Assembly: GCA_944388165.1 (NCBI GenBank)
Contig: CALXHS010000058.1
Coordinates: 1 to 51,154 of the forward strand
DNA from: an uncultured Gemmiger sp.
Lineage (GTDB): Bacteria; Bacillota; Clostridia; Oscillospirales; Ruminococcaceae
Reading direction: 5' to 3'
Length of the DNA: 51,154 nt
Part shown: one piece after another, positions 24,432 to 32,798 of the stretch
Position numbering within the stretch: the stretch's first letter is position 1
Layout: each line of letters begins with the position of its first letter
Made by a program: the position numbers and the translations under genes
The notes under the pieces: model-generated
The model's input: only the letters and a program-made list of their open reading frames with translations
Databases searched by the model: none
What the model was told of the DNA's origin: nothing

Positions 24432-25352
24432 TTATTTCAGGAACCCGTTGACGATCTGTTCCTCGGCCTCCTGTTCGGTCAGGCCAAGGGTCATCAGCTT
24501 GGTCAGCTGCTCACCGGCGATCTTGCCGATGGCGGCTTCGTGGATCAGGCTGGCATCGATGTTGTTGGCCACCAGACCCGGGGTGGCAATGACCTGGGCG
24601 TTGTCCATGATGATGGCGTCACACTCGCTGTGACCGGCGCAGGCGGCATTGCCGTTGATGTAGCTCTTGAACTCCTGCACGCTGTGGTCCTTGGCCACGC
24701 TGCGGGATACCACGTTGGCGGAGCAGCCCTCACCGTTGAGGTCCACCACAAAGTCGGTGACGGCATGCTGGTCGCCCACCGTCATGATCTTCTCCCGGAT
24801 GATGAGGGAAGCACCCTCCGCCAGGTCACCGGAAGTCTTGCGGATGGTATCGTCGATACCGGCGATCTGGGTGGTCTCCATCTCCATCTGGGCGCCTTCG
24901 GCCAGATGGACGATGGTGGTGGGGTTCATGATCTGCTTGCCCCGGCCGTCGCCTTCGCCGTAGTGCTTTTCCACATACCGCAGCTTGGCGCCCTTGTCCA
25001 GGTAGAAGGTGTGGATGCCGTCGTGCTGGGCGTTGCCGCCGCCGCAGTTGTGGATGCCGCACCCGGCAATGATGGTCACGTCGGCCCCTTCGCCGATGTG
25101 GAAATCGTTGTACACCAGGTCGGTCAGGCCGGTCTGGCTGATGATGACCGGAATGTGCACGCTCTCGTTCTTGGTGCCCGGTTTGATGAAGATATCAATG
25201 CCCGACTTGTCCGTCTTGGTGACGATGTCGATGTTGGCGGTGGTGTTGCGGCTTTCCAGCTTGCCGTTGGAACGGATGTTGTAAGCGCCCACCGGCAGGG
25301 CATCCAGCTCCGCGATCTCATGGAGCAGGTTCTTTTCAATGGCGTCGATCAT
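24432..25352 (-). CDS. SufB/SufD-family Fe-S cluster scaffold (minimal SufCB system)
   Basis: A 306-residue SufBD-core protein, shorter than SufB (about 470) or SufD (about 420) because the long N-terminal region is absent. The beta-helix reads VHIPVIISQTGLTDLVYNDF, VTIIAGCGIHNCGGGNAQHD, and ends with the typical AQVIATPGLVANNIDASLIHEAAIG, a close match to the SufB/D C-terminus that binds SufC. Cys residues (AGCGIHNC and EGCSAN) could ligate a cluster. It would receive sulfur and iron to build [Fe-S] clusters together with SufC. It follows sufC by 3 nt, so the two are coupled. No sufS, sufU or sufE is nearby. This two-gene layout is the minimal SufBC (SMS-like) form known from anaerobes. Confidence 0.9.
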   Translation of the reverse strand: MIDAIEKNLLHEIAELDALPVGAYNIRSNGKLESRNTTANIDIVTKTDKSGIDIFIKPGTKNESVHIPVIISQTGLTDLVYNDFHIGEGADVTIIAGCGIHNCGGGNAQHDGIHTFYLDKGAKLRYVEKHYGEGDGRGKQIMNPTTIVHLAEGAQMEMETTQIAGIDDTIRKTSGDLAEGASLIIREKIMTVGDQHAVTDFVVDLNGEGCSANVVSRSVAKDHSVQEFKSYINGNAACAGHSECDAIIMDNAQVIATPGLVANNIDASLIHEAAIGKIAGEQLTKLMTLGLTEQEAEEQIVNGFLK

Positions 25353-25355
25353 GGT

Positions 25356-26090
25356 TTACACCCCCTCGATCTTGCTGGTCAGAACATCGCAGGCCGGGTT
25401 GGCGGCGTCGGCGCTGCCCAGCAGGGCGGGCAGCAGTTCGGCGCGGGAACCGGTGCGGGCCACCTGGCCATTCTTGATGACCACGATGGTGTCGGCAATG
25501 TTCAGGATGCGCTCCTGATGGCTGATGATCAGGATGCAGCCCTTGGTCTGTTCGTACATCTTCTCGAACACCCGGATCAGGTTCTGGAAGCTCCACAGGT
25601 CGATGCCCGCTTCCGGTTCGTCGAAGATGGACAGCTTGGTGCCCCGGGCCAGCACCATGGCGATCTCGATGCGCTTGAGCTCGCCGCCGGACAGGCTGGC
25701 ATTCACTTCGCGGTCGATGTAGTCCCGGGCGCACAGGCCCACCTCGCTCAGATAGGAGCAGGCCTCGTTCACGCTGGTGTTCTTGCCGGCGGCCAGGCTC
25801 AGCAGGTCCTTGACCCGCAGGCCCTTGAAGCGCACCGGCTGCTGGAAGGCATAGCTCACGCCCAGGTTGGCGCGCTCGGTGATGCTCATGTTGGTGATAT
25901 CCACCCCGTCCAGCAGGATCTGGCCGGAGGTGGGCTGGTAGATGCCGGCGATGATCTTGGCCAGGGTGGACTTGCCGCCGCCGTTGGGGCCGGTGATGGC
26001 CACAAAGCGGTCCTTCACCACCAGGTTTACATCATGCAGGATCTCCTTGTTATCGTCGGTCTCATAGCCGACGTGTCTCAGTTCAAGCAT
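25356..26090 (-). CDS. sufC: SufC-type ATPase of Fe-S cluster assembly
   Basis: A 244-residue ABC ATPase. Walker A is GPNGGGKST near residue 34, the signature LSGGELKRIEIAMVLARG, Walker B LSIFDEPEAGIDLWSF, and the switch His in IISHQERIL. The EPEAGID and SFQNL pattern with the LKGLRVKDLLSL stretch is typical of SufC rather than transport ATPases, and the partner is a SufB/D protein 3 nt downstream. The start at 26090 has GGAGG seven nt upstream; the earlier ATG at 26108 adds six residues and lacks a site. Energises cluster assembly by driving conformational change in the scaffold. Confidence 0.93.
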   Translation of the reverse strand: MLELRHVGYETDDNKEILHDVNLVVKDRFVAITGPNGGGKSTLAKIIAGIYQPTSGQILLDGVDITNMSITERANLGVSYAFQQPVRFKGLRVKDLLSLAAGKNTSVNEACSYLSEVGLCARDYIDREVNASLSGGELKRIEIAMVLARGTKLSIFDEPEAGIDLWSFQNLIRVFEKMYEQTKGCILIISHQERILNIADTIVVIKNGQVARTGSRAELLPALLGSADAANPACDVLTSKIEGV

Positions 26091-26108
26091 GGGTTTCCTC
26101 CGAATCAA

Positions 26109-26125
26109 AATGGGTTAATCCCATT
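26109..26125. promoter_or_regulatory. Palindrome in the sufC leader
   Basis: AATGGG, TTAAT, CCCATT, placed between the sufC -10 and the start codon. A possible operator in the transcribed leader; no known Fe-S regulator motif was recognised. Confidence 0.45.
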
Positions 26126-26150
26126 GTTGGTAAGTTTTGTTACGGCTAAT

Positions 26151-26179
26151 ACTATACCATGAAGGAGGAGAAAGCACAA
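26151..26179 (-). promoter_or_regulatory. Promoter for sufC-sufB
   Basis: On the minus strand TTGTGC, 17 nt, TATAGT, with TGG as an extended -10. Confidence 0.75.
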
Positions 26180-26258
26180 GACATTTCCTTGTAAAATAGT
26201 AGGAATTGAAATGCAGGCTTTTTTGTGCATTCCCACAAAAAGAGGAAAGGATTTTTTC

Positions 26259-26287
26259 TTGACACGGGCGGCCGCAGGTGCTACCAT
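26259..26287 (+). promoter_or_regulatory. Promoter for the T-box asparagine synthase transcript
   Basis: TTGACA, 17 nt, TACCAT. The T-box leader begins just after. Confidence 0.75.
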
Positions 26288-26291
26288 AAAC

Positions 26292-26594
26292 CTGTAAAAA
26301 GCGTTGAACGGGAAAAGTACCGCCCAAAGCGCACCGCACAGAGAGCCTGGCAGATGCTGCAAGCCGGGACGATGCCGGGGCAGGGAAGAACACCCGCGAG
26401 CTGCAAACGGAACCCCCGCTTCGGGGCAGTATGGGCGCCGCAGGCCGCGCGTTACAGCGGCAGCGTTTCAAAGGTGAACGTATACGGAAAGTGACCGTAT
26501 GCCTTGGTTGGCGTTCGGTAATTTAGGTGGCACCGCGGATCTTGACAGCGATTCGTCCTAAAAAGTCGGGGACGAATGGGCTGTCACTTTTTTT
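26292..26594 (+). ncRNA. T-box riboswitch controlling asparagine synthase, probable Asn specifier
   Basis: Transcriptional T-box leader. Stem I covers about 26300-26420: GAACGGGAAAAGTACC near its base, AGAGAG at 26340, and a distal TGCTGCAAGCC loop. I read the specifier as AAC at 26389-26391 (Asn), followed by A as in other T-boxes. The conserved T-box AGGTGGCACCGCGG is at 26525-26538. The competing terminator is GACAGCGATTCGTCC (26544-26558) pairing with GGACGAATGGGCTGTC (26570-26585), then T residues at 26588-26594. Uncharged tRNA would pair with the T-box and block the terminator. The Asn codon fits the downstream asparagine synthase. The codon assignment is by eye and should be folded. 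Confidence 0.88.
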
Positions 26595-26638
26595 GCCATT
26601 TGTTCAAAATCAAACGGCAAGAAAAGGAGTGCTGCCAA

Positions 26639-28219
26639 ATGTGTTGTGTCATGGGGTATGCGGGGCATGATCTGACCCGCGAAGAGTTTACCGCTTATCT
26701 GCTGCGTACCGCTTCCCGCGGTCCGGACGACCACCGTGTGCTGGAAACCGAGTTCGGCTTTCTGGGGTTCGGCCGTCTGGCCATCATGGGCGTCACCCCC
26801 GAGGGGATGCAGCCCTTTGAGCGGGAAGGCAGCCTGGTGGCGTGCAACGGTGAGTTGTACGGTTTCCGGCCGGTGCGTGCCGAACTGCAGGCGGAAGGCT
26901 ATACCTTCCAGTCGGATTCCGACTGTGAGATCATCCTGCCCCTGTATGAAAAATACGGCCTGGACATGTTCCGCCGCCTGGACGCGGAATTTGCCATGAT
27001 CCTGTACGATGCCCGGAAAAAGTGGCTCATTGCCGCCCGGGATCCCATCGGCATCCGGCCCCTGTTCTACGGCTACAGTGAGAGCGGTGCCATCGCCTTT
27101 GCCTCCGAAGCCAAAAACCTGGTGGGGCTGTGCAAGAAGATCTATCCCTTCCCCATCGGCAGCTACTACTGCAACGGCCGTTTTGTGCGGTACTGCGATA
27201 TTGCCGATACCCCTGCCTACAACCGGGACGAAATGCCCGTTATCCTGAAAAACATCCGGGAAAAGCTGGTGGCCGGCGTGGAAAAGCGCCTGGACGCCGA
27301 TACCCCCGTGGGCTTCCTGCTTTCCGGCGGTCTGGACTCCAGCCTGGTCTGCGCCATCGCGGCCAAAAAACTGCGCAAGCCCATCCGCACCTTTGCCATC
27401 GGCATGAGCGGCGACGCCATCGACCTGAAATATGCCCGCCAGACCGCCGAATACCTGGGAGCCGACCACACCGACGTCATCATCGACAAGGACACCGTCC
27501 TGAGTGCTCTGGAAGATGTGGTGGCCATGCTGGGCACCTGGGATATCACCACCATCCGCGCTTCGGTGGGCATGTATCTGGTCTGCAAGTATATCCATGA
27601 GCACACCGACATCCGGGTGCTGCTCACCGGTGAGATCAGCGACGAGCTTTTCGGCTACAAATACACCGACTACGCTCCCAGCGCCGCCGCCTTCCAGGCC
27701 GAAAGCCAGAAGCGAGTGCGGGAACTGTATATGTACGACGTGCTCCGGGCGGACCGCTCCATCAGCGTCAACAGCCTGGAAGCCCGGGTGCCTTTCGGAG
27801 ACCTGGATTTCGTCAAATACGTCATGTCCATCGACCCTGCCCGCAAGCTGAACACCTACGGCAAGGGCAAGTACCTGCTGCGCAAAGCCTTTGAGGGCGA
27901 CTGGCTGCCGGAGAACATCCTCTGGCGGGAAAAGGCCGCTTTCTCCGACGCGGTGGGCCACTCCATGGTGGACATCCTGAAGGAGTACGCCGAGGAGAAG
28001 TATACCGACCGGGATTTTGCCGAGCGTTCCGGCCGCTACACCTACTGCCGTCCCTTCACCAAGGAAAGCCTGCTATACCGGGAACTGTTTGAAAAATACT
28101 ATCCCGGTCAGGCCGGTATGATCGTGGATTACTGGATGCCCAACAAGGCATGGCCGGGCTGCGATGTGGACGACCCCAGCGCCCGTGTGCTGAAAAACTA
28201 CGGTGATTCCGGCAAATAA
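26639..28219 (+). CDS. asnB: Asparagine synthase (glutamine-hydrolysing), AsnB type
   Basis: A 526-residue two-domain enzyme making Asn from Asp, Gln and ATP. The start at 26639 yields MCCVMGYAG with Cys2 as the glutaminase nucleophile; an earlier ATG at 26576 lies inside the T-box terminator and would bury that Cys. Residues 1-190 are a class II amidotransferase (LLRTASRGPDDH, then ACNGELYGF and SDCEIIL). The ATP-pyrophosphatase domain holds LLSGGLDSSLVCAIAAK, then GEISDELFGYKY and LEARVPFGDLDFV, both typical of AsnB. AAAAGGAG lies 10 nt before the start. It is under a T-box and followed by an acetyltransferase 24 nt downstream. Confidence 0.95.
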   Translation: MCCVMGYAGHDLTREEFTAYLLRTASRGPDDHRVLETEFGFLGFGRLAIMGVTPEGMQPFEREGSLVACNGELYGFRPVRAELQAEGYTFQSDSDCEIILPLYEKYGLDMFRRLDAEFAMILYDARKKWLIAARDPIGIRPLFYGYSESGAIAFASEAKNLVGLCKKIYPFPIGSYYCNGRFVRYCDIADTPAYNRDEMPVILKNIREKLVAGVEKRLDADTPVGFLLSGGLDSSLVCAIAAKKLRKPIRTFAIGMSGDAIDLKYARQTAEYLGADHTDVIIDKDTVLSALEDVVAMLGTWDITTIRASVGMYLVCKYIHEHTDIRVLLTGEISDELFGYKYTDYAPSAAAFQAESQKRVRELYMYDVLRADRSISVNSLEARVPFGDLDFVKYVMSIDPARKLNTYGKGKYLLRKAFEGDWLPENILWREKAAFSDAVGHSMVDILKEYAEEKYTDRDFAERSGRYTYCRPFTKESLLYRELFEKYYPGQAGMIVDYWMPNKAWPGCDVDDPSARVLKNYGDSGK

Positions 28220-28243
28220 AATCTATTGAAGGAGCCTGCCCCC

Positions 28244-28741
28244 ATGACCATCCGCCCTGCCGCACCGAAGGACCTCTCCGCCCTGCTGGAACTGTTCGAG
28301 AGCGCCAAAGCCTTTATGGCACGCACCGGCAACCCCAACCAGTGGGGCCCCGGTTATCCCGGGGCGGAACTGATGGCGGAGGAGATCGCCCGGGGCGTGT
28401 GCCATGTGGCAGAAGAAAAAGGGGAGATCGTGGGTACCTTCTGCGCCATTCCCGGGGAGGACCCCACCTACAAGGTGATCTACGACGGCGCCTGGCCGGA
28501 TGATGCCCCCTATATCACCATCCACCGCCTGGCGGCCAACGGCAAGGCCAAAGGGGTGTCCAAAGCCTGTTTTGCCTTCTGTGAGCAAACGGGGCTGGCT
28601 CTGCGCATCGACACCCACGCCGACAACCATGTGATGCAGGATCTGCTGGTCAAGAACGGCTTTTCTTATTGCGGCCGCATCCTGCTGGCCAACGGCAGTC
28701 CCCGTCTGGCCTACCACCGCCCGGCCCGCAGACCGGAATAA
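28244..28741 (+). CDS. GNAT-family N-acetyltransferase
   Basis: A 165-residue protein of the GNAT fold: MTIRPAAPKDLSALLELFES at the start, GEIVGTFCAIPG (beta-4), then ITIHRLAANGKAKGVSKACF, whose RLAANGKAKGVSK stands in for the acetyl-CoA-binding Q/RxxGxG/A motif, and LRIDTHADNHVMQDLLVKNGF near the end, a common GNAT motif B. Substrate unknown. The start at 28244 has AAGGAG upstream; an in-frame ATG six codons earlier is less well placed. It lies 24 nt after asnB without a terminator, so it falls under T-box control and may be induced by Asn limitation. Confidence 0.85.
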   Translation: MTIRPAAPKDLSALLELFESAKAFMARTGNPNQWGPGYPGAELMAEEIARGVCHVAEEKGEIVGTFCAIPGEDPTYKVIYDGAWPDDAPYITIHRLAANGKAKGVSKACFAFCEQTGLALRIDTHADNHVMQDLLVKNGFSYCGRILLANGSPRLAYHRPARRPE

Positions 28742-28751
28742 AATAAAAAGA

Positions 28752-28793
28752 ACGCCGCCCGCAAAGCAGATGCCTTGCGGGCGGCGGTTTTTT
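28752..28793. terminator. Terminator of the asnB operon
   Basis: CGCCGCCCGCAA pairs with TTGCGGGCGGCG, followed by six T residues. It also faces the converging typA. Confidence 0.9.
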
Positions 28794-28816
28794 ATTTCAG
28801 CGGGCAGCCGAAGAAA

Positions 28817-30643
28817 TTACTTCTTCTTGCTGGCGGCCTTCATGCGCAGGTCGTGGTCCAGAATGCGCTTGCGGATGCGCAGGTTTTCAGGGGTGACTTC
28901 CAGCAGTTCGTCGGGAGCCAGGAATTCCAGGCAGGCTTCCAGGCTGAACTTGGAAACGGGCACCAGGCGCAGGGCATCGTCGCTGCCGGAAGCGCGGGTG
29001 TTGGTCAGGTGCTTGGTCTTGCAGACGTTGACGGTGATGTCTTCGCCGGTGGGGGTGTAGCCCACAACTTCGCCGGCATAGACCTTCTCGCCCGCGTTCA
29101 CCAGCAGGGTGCCGCGCTGCTGGGCGTTGAACAGGCCGTAGGTCACGGCGTCGCCGGTCTCGAAGCTGATGAGAGAGCCGGAAGAACGGGTGGAGATGTC
29201 GCCGCACCATTCTTCGTAGCCGTCAAAGATGGTGTTCATGATGCCTTCGCCGTGGGTATCGGTGAGGAACTGGCTGCGGTAACCGAACAGGCCGCGGCTG
29301 GGCATGCGGAACTCCAGACGGGAACGGCTGTTCATCATCTGCATGTTCATCAGGATGGCCTTGCGGGCGCCCAGAGCGGTCATAACGGCACCCTGGTACA
29401 TTTCGGGCACGTCGATGACCACGCGCTCCATGGGTTCCATGACCTTGCCGTCTTCCTCATGAGTCAGAACGTGCGGGGGAGAAACCTGCAGTTCGTAGCC
29501 TTCCCGGCGCATGGTCTCGATGAGGATGGACAGGTGCATTTCGCCGCGGCCCATGACCCGGAAGGAGTCGGTGGTGGCGGAATCCTCCACCCGCAGGGCC
29601 ACGTCCTTCAGCAGTTCGCGCATCAGGCGGTCACGGATCTGGCGGGAGGTGACGTACTTGCCCTCCTTGCCGGCAAAGGGAGAATCGTTGACGCTGAAGG
29701 TCATTTCCACGGTGGGATCGTTGATCTTCACAAAGGGCAGGGGCTGCACCTTGCTGGGGTCGCACAGGGTGTTGCCGATGGAGATATCCGGCAGGCCTGC
29801 AAAGGCGACGATATCACCGGCACCGGCTTCGTCCACCGGCTCACGGCCGTTGGCCTTGAAGTCGAACAGCTTGGTGATGCGGCCGTTGATGCGCACATCG
29901 GGGTTGTGCCAGTCGCACACCTGCACGCTCTGGCCCACCTTGATCACGCCGTTCTGCACGCGGCCCACGCCCATGCGGCCCACAAACTCGTTGTAGTCCA
30001 CGCTGGACACCAGCATCTGCATGGGAGCGTCGGGATCGCCTTCCGGCGGGGCAACGTACTTCAGGATGGTGTCGAACAGGGGCTTCAGGTCCTTGCCTTC
30101 CTCGGGCTTGGTCCAGTCGTAGCTGGCGGTGCCGTTACGGCCGGAGCAGAAGACCATGGGGCTGTCCAGCTGTTCGTCGGTGGCGCCCAGGTCCATCAGC
30201 AGTTCCAGGATCTCGTCGATGACTTCCGCAATGCGGGCGTCGGGACGGTCGATCTTGTTCACGGCGATGACCAGGGACAGGTTCTGCTGCAGGGCCTTCT
30301 GCAGAACAAAGCGGGTCTGGGGCATGCAGCCTTCCGCCGCGTCCACCAGCAGCAGAACGCCGTTGACCATCTTCAGAACGCGTTCCACCTCGCCGCCGAA
30401 GTCGGCGTGGCCCGGGGTGTCCACGATGTTGATCTTGACGCCTTCATATTCGCAGGAGCAGTTCTTGGCCAGAATGGTGATGCCGCGCTCCCGCTCGATA
30501 TCGCCGGAGTCCATCACGCGGTCGGCCACCTGCTGGTTGGCGCGGAAAGCGCCGGACTGCTTCAGCATCTGGTCGACCAGGGTGGTCTTGCCGTGGTCAA
30601 CGTGCGCGATAATGGCAATGTTGCGAAGATTTTCCCGAATCAT
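28817..30643 (-). CDS. typA: Ribosome-associated GTPase TypA/BipA
   Basis: A 608-residue translational GTPase that assists 50S assembly and stress adaptation. G1 is [14 protein letters not shown] near residue 14, switch [14 protein letters not shown]3 [17 protein letters not shown]4 VNKIDRPDA. Later domains include [18 protein letters not shown], a TypA hallmark, and the conserved C-terminal [18 protein letters not shown] then FIRLD-like region, ending in a basic KKK tail. Length and order are normal. The start at 30643 has AGAGGG 9 nt upstream. Monocistronic, converging on the asnB operon and divergent from the pyrophosphatase. Confidence 0.97.
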   Translation of the reverse strand: MIRENLRNIAIIAHVDHGKTTLVDQMLKQSGAFRANQQVADRVMDSGDIERERGITILAKNCSCEYEGVKINIVDTPGHADFGGEVERVLKMVNGVLLLVDAAEGCMPQTRFVLQKALQQNLSLVIAVNKIDRPDARIAEVIDEILELLMDLGATDEQLDSPMVFCSGRNGTASYDWTKPEEGKDLKPLFDTILKYVAPPEGDPDAPMQMLVSSVDYNEFVGRMGVGRVQNGVIKVGQSVQVCDWHNPDVRINGRITKLFDFKANGREPVDEAGAGDIVAFAGLPDISIGNTLCDPSKVQPLPFVKINDPTVEMTFSVNDSPFAGKEGKYVTSRQIRDRLMRELLKDVALRVEDSATTDSFRVMGRGEMHLSILIETMRREGYELQVSPPHVLTHEEDGKVMEPMERVVIDVPEMYQGAVMTALGARKAILMNMQMMNSRSRLEFRMPSRGLFGYRSQFLTDTHGEGIMNTIFDGYEEWCGDISTRSSGSLISFETGDAVTYGLFNAQQRGTLLVNAGEKVYAGEVVGYTPTGEDITVNVCKTKHLTNTRASGSDDALRLVPVSKFSLEACLEFLAPDELLEVTPENLRIRKRILDHDLRMKAASKKK

Positions 30644-30721
30644 ATACTCATATCCCTCTTTTTCGTCTGTTCACAAATCCAGCATGGGGCAGGAACACCC
30701 ACCCCATGCACATACATTTTA

Positions 30722-30750
30722 ATTGTACGTCAGCACGCGTTTGTTGTCAA
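30722..30750 (-). promoter_or_regulatory. Strong promoter for typA
   Basis: On the minus strand perfect TTGACA, 17 nt, TACAAT. Confidence 0.85.
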
Positions 30751-30773
30751 GAATCGCAAAAAAGATTTTGACG

Positions 30774-30782
30774 TGTTATAAT
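30774..30782 (+). promoter_or_regulatory. Extended -10 promoter for the pyrophosphatase
   Basis: TGT precedes a perfect TATAAT; no good -35 at 17 nt. It is back-to-back with the typA promoter. Confidence 0.6.
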
Positions 30783-30863
30783 CATAACAAACCCCGCAGA
30801 GGGACGCGGCGCCGTCAGCGGTGCGCCGCGGGGAAAGGGGAAACAGGGAAAGGGGACCACACT

Positions 30864-32525
30864 ATGGCAAACACCCGCCGCAAGGTCAACATTATCGGTC
30901 ATCAGAACCCGGACACAGACTCCATCTGTTCCGCCATCGCCTATGCCTGGCTGAAAAACCAGCTGGGCGGTGCCACCTATGAGGCGCGCCGGGCCGGTGT
31001 TCCCAACCGGGAGACCGCCTTCGTTCTCAAATATTTCGGGGTGCAGCCGCCTCGTCTGTGCACCGATGTGAGCCCGCAGATCAAGGATATCGACATCCGC
31101 CGCCAGCCCGCCATCCGGGAAGAGATGAGCGTGCGTGCCGCCTGGAACATGATGCGTGATACCGAGATCGACACGCTGTGCATTGCCGACGAGAACAGCG
31201 AGCTGCTGGGCCTTATCACCGTCAAGGACATCGCCAACGCCAACATGGACCTGTTTGATACCGGGGTGCTGGCCTCCGCCAACACCAGCTACCGCAACGT
31301 GCTGGAGACCCTGGAAGGGGAGATGCTGGCCGGCGATCCGGACGGGCGCATCACCGCCGGGCGTATCTTCATCGGTTCCAGCCCCGAAGTCATGGAGGAC
31401 AACGTGGGCGAAAACGACCTGGTGCTGGTCACCAACCGGTACGAGACCCAGATGTGCGCCATCGACTGCGGCGCCGGGTGCATCGTGGTCTGCTGCGGCG
31501 CCGCGGTGCCCCGCACCATCCTGGCCCGCGCCAGGGAGAAGGGCTGCACCGTCATTACCACTCCCTATGATTCCTACGCTGCCGCCCGGCTCATCTCCAC
31601 TGCGGCCCCGGTGCGTCATTTCATGCGGCGGGAAAATCTGCTCAAGTTCAGCGTCAACACGCCCATCGAGGACGCCCGCAAGATCATGGCCAGCGTCCGC
31701 CACCGTTATTTCCCCATTCTGGATGAAAAAGGCTGCTACTGCGGTGTGGTCAGCCGCCGTAATTTGCTGAACCTGCACCGCAAGCAGGTCATCCTGGTGG
31801 ACCACAACGAGCGCACCCAGGCGGTGGACGGCCTGGAACAGGCCGAGATCCTGGAGATCATCGACCACCACCGCATCGGCAGCCTGGAAACCGGCGGCCC
31901 GGTGTATTTCCGCAACGAGCCGGTGGGCTGCACCGCCACCATCGTCTGGCGGATGTACGGCGAACACGGCATTGAGCCCCCCAAGAAGATGGCCGGGCTG
32001 CTGCTGTCGGCCATTCTGTCCGACACCCTGATGTTCCGTTCGCCCACCTCCACCCCGCTGGACAAGTCCGCCGCCGAATCCCTGGCCGCCATTGCCGGGG
32101 TGGATATTCCCACCTACGCCGAGCAGATGTTTGAAGCCGGCGCCGACCTCACCGGCCGCACCGCCGAGGATGTCTTCCTCTCCGACTTCAAGGTGTTCAG
32201 CCGCGGCGACGTGAAGTTCGGCGTGGGCCAGTCCAGCTATATGACTGAGCGCTCCCGCGCTGCCGCCGAGGAGCTGGTGGGGCCCTACCTGCCCGACGCC
32301 ATCGGCCGGGAAGGTCTGCCCATGATCTTCTATATGTTCACCGATATGCAGAAGCAGGCCACCGACCTGATGTTCTGCGGCCACGGTGCCGAAAACATCG
32401 TCCGGGACGCCTTCGGGGTGGAACCCCAGGACGGCAAGGCGGTGCTGCCCGGGGTGGTCAGCCGCAAAAAGCAGCTGATCCCGCCGCTGATGGCCGCCCT
32501 GCAGGCCCAGCAGGAACATTATTGA
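30864..32525 (+). CDS. Manganese-dependent (family II) inorganic pyrophosphatase with CBS and DRTGG regulatory insert
   Basis: A 553-residue DHH-type enzyme hydrolysing pyrophosphate. The active site reads NIIGHQNPDTDSICSAIAYA (residues about 9-28), the DHH motif IIDHHRIG near 335, LLSAILSDTLMFRSPT, and the DHHA2 end VVSRKKQLIPPL. Between the first and DHH motif is a regulatory insert: CBS1 (RAAWNMMRDTEIDTLCIAD), a DRTGG domain (about 150-250), and CBS2 (TPIEDARKIMASVRHRYFPI then LDEKGCYCGVVSRRNLL). CBS domains in this family bind AMP, ADP or diadenosine polyphosphates and switch activity. The start at 30864 has AAGGGG upstream. Fully regulated, not the short 309-residue form. Confidence 0.94.
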   Translation: MANTRRKVNIIGHQNPDTDSICSAIAYAWLKNQLGGATYEARRAGVPNRETAFVLKYFGVQPPRLCTDVSPQIKDIDIRRQPAIREEMSVRAAWNMMRDTEIDTLCIADENSELLGLITVKDIANANMDLFDTGVLASANTSYRNVLETLEGEMLAGDPDGRITAGRIFIGSSPEVMEDNVGENDLVLVTNRYETQMCAIDCGAGCIVVCCGAAVPRTILARAREKGCTVITTPYDSYAAARLISTAAPVRHFMRRENLLKFSVNTPIEDARKIMASVRHRYFPILDEKGCYCGVVSRRNLLNLHRKQVILVDHNERTQAVDGLEQAEILEIIDHHRIGSLETGGPVYFRNEPVGCTATIVWRMYGEHGIEPPKKMAGLLLSAILSDTLMFRSPTSTPLDKSAAESLAAIAGVDIPTYAEQMFEAGADLTGRTAEDVFLSDFKVFSRGDVKFGVGQSSYMTERSRAAAEELVGPYLPDAIGREGLPMIFYMFTDMQKQATDLMFCGHGAENIVRDAFGVEPQDGKAVLPGVVSRKKQLIPPLMAALQAQQEHY

Positions 32526-32541
32526 GATTGCATTTTACCTC

Positions 32542-32570
32542 TTGCACGGGTACAGTACCCGTGTTATACT
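32542..32570 (+). promoter_or_regulatory. Promoter of the MFS exporter with an operator inside the spacer
   Basis: TTGCAC, 17 nt, TATACT. The spacer is occupied by the palindrome at 32545-32563, so a bound regulator would block or reshape RNA polymerase access. Confidence 0.82.
32545..32563. promoter_or_regulatory. 19-bp perfect palindrome within the -35/-10 spacer
   Basis: CACGGGTAC, A, GTACCCGTG. It spans the end of the -35 and almost all of the spacer. A TetR or MarR-type repressor site, or a MerR-type activator site, would fit; the spacer length of 17 nt is more like a repressor than the 19-20 nt of MerR promoters. Confidence 0.7.
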
Positions 32571-32612
32571 GATTCCAGTTCAGTTTGCCGTTTGGCGGAA
32601 AGGAGTACACCC

Positions 32613-32660
32613 ATGGGATGGGCGCTGTGTAATTTGTACCAGGTAAAAGGTTGCAAATAA
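32613..32660 (+). CDS. 15-residue leader peptide (MGWALCNLYQVKGCK) upstream of the MFS exporter
   Basis: A tiny frame with an ideal ribosome site (AAAGGAG, 7 nt before ATG) encodes MGWALCNLYQVKGCK and ends in TAA 185 nt before the exporter. Its stop lies 2 nt before the 5' arm of a long hairpin whose 3' side is followed by a terminator. This is the arrangement of drug-inducible attenuation leaders, in which a stalled ribosome changes the fold. The CNLY stretch recalls, from memory, the leader peptide of tet(M)-type genes; that resemblance has not been checked. Expression as a peptide is inferred from sequence only. Confidence 0.72.
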   Translation: MGWALCNLYQVKGCK

Positions 32661-32662
32661 GC

Positions 32663-32740
32663 AGTTCCGTCTAGAAGTGTACCCTTTTTCAGCCGGGTGC
32701 GGTCTGCCGCGCCCTGTTCGGCAAACGCTGTGACGGAACT
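32663..32740 (+). other. Long-range helix of the MFS leader
   Basis: AGTTCCGTC (32663-32671) pairs perfectly with GACGGAACT (32732-32740), which runs into TTTT. The 5' arm begins 2 nt after the leader-peptide stop and would be covered by a ribosome stalled there. The freed 3' arm could instead form CGGAACTTTTCCG, which overlaps the start of the terminator stem. Confidence 0.6.
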
Positions 32741-32744
32741 TTTC

Positions 32745-32775
32745 CGCGCTCCGGCGTTTGGCCGGGGCGCGTTTT
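32745..32775 (+). terminator. Intrinsic attenuator in the MFS leader
   Basis: CGCGCTCCGGC pairs with GCCGGGGCGCG (one wobble) around a 5-nt loop, followed by TTTTGTTT. It lies between the leader peptide and the exporter, with no other gene to terminate. Confidence 0.82.
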
Positions 32776-32798
32776 GTTTATCTATTCCGGCATAAAAG

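Noticed and set aside
28775..30781. 668-residue plus-strand frame opposite typA
   Set aside because: Antisense of an unmistakable TypA gene, and it runs through both a terminator and the typA promoter.
32545..32563. Reading the palindrome as the terminator of the pyrophosphatase gene
   Set aside because: No T-run follows, and the arms coincide exactly with a well-spaced promoter, so an operator is the better reading.
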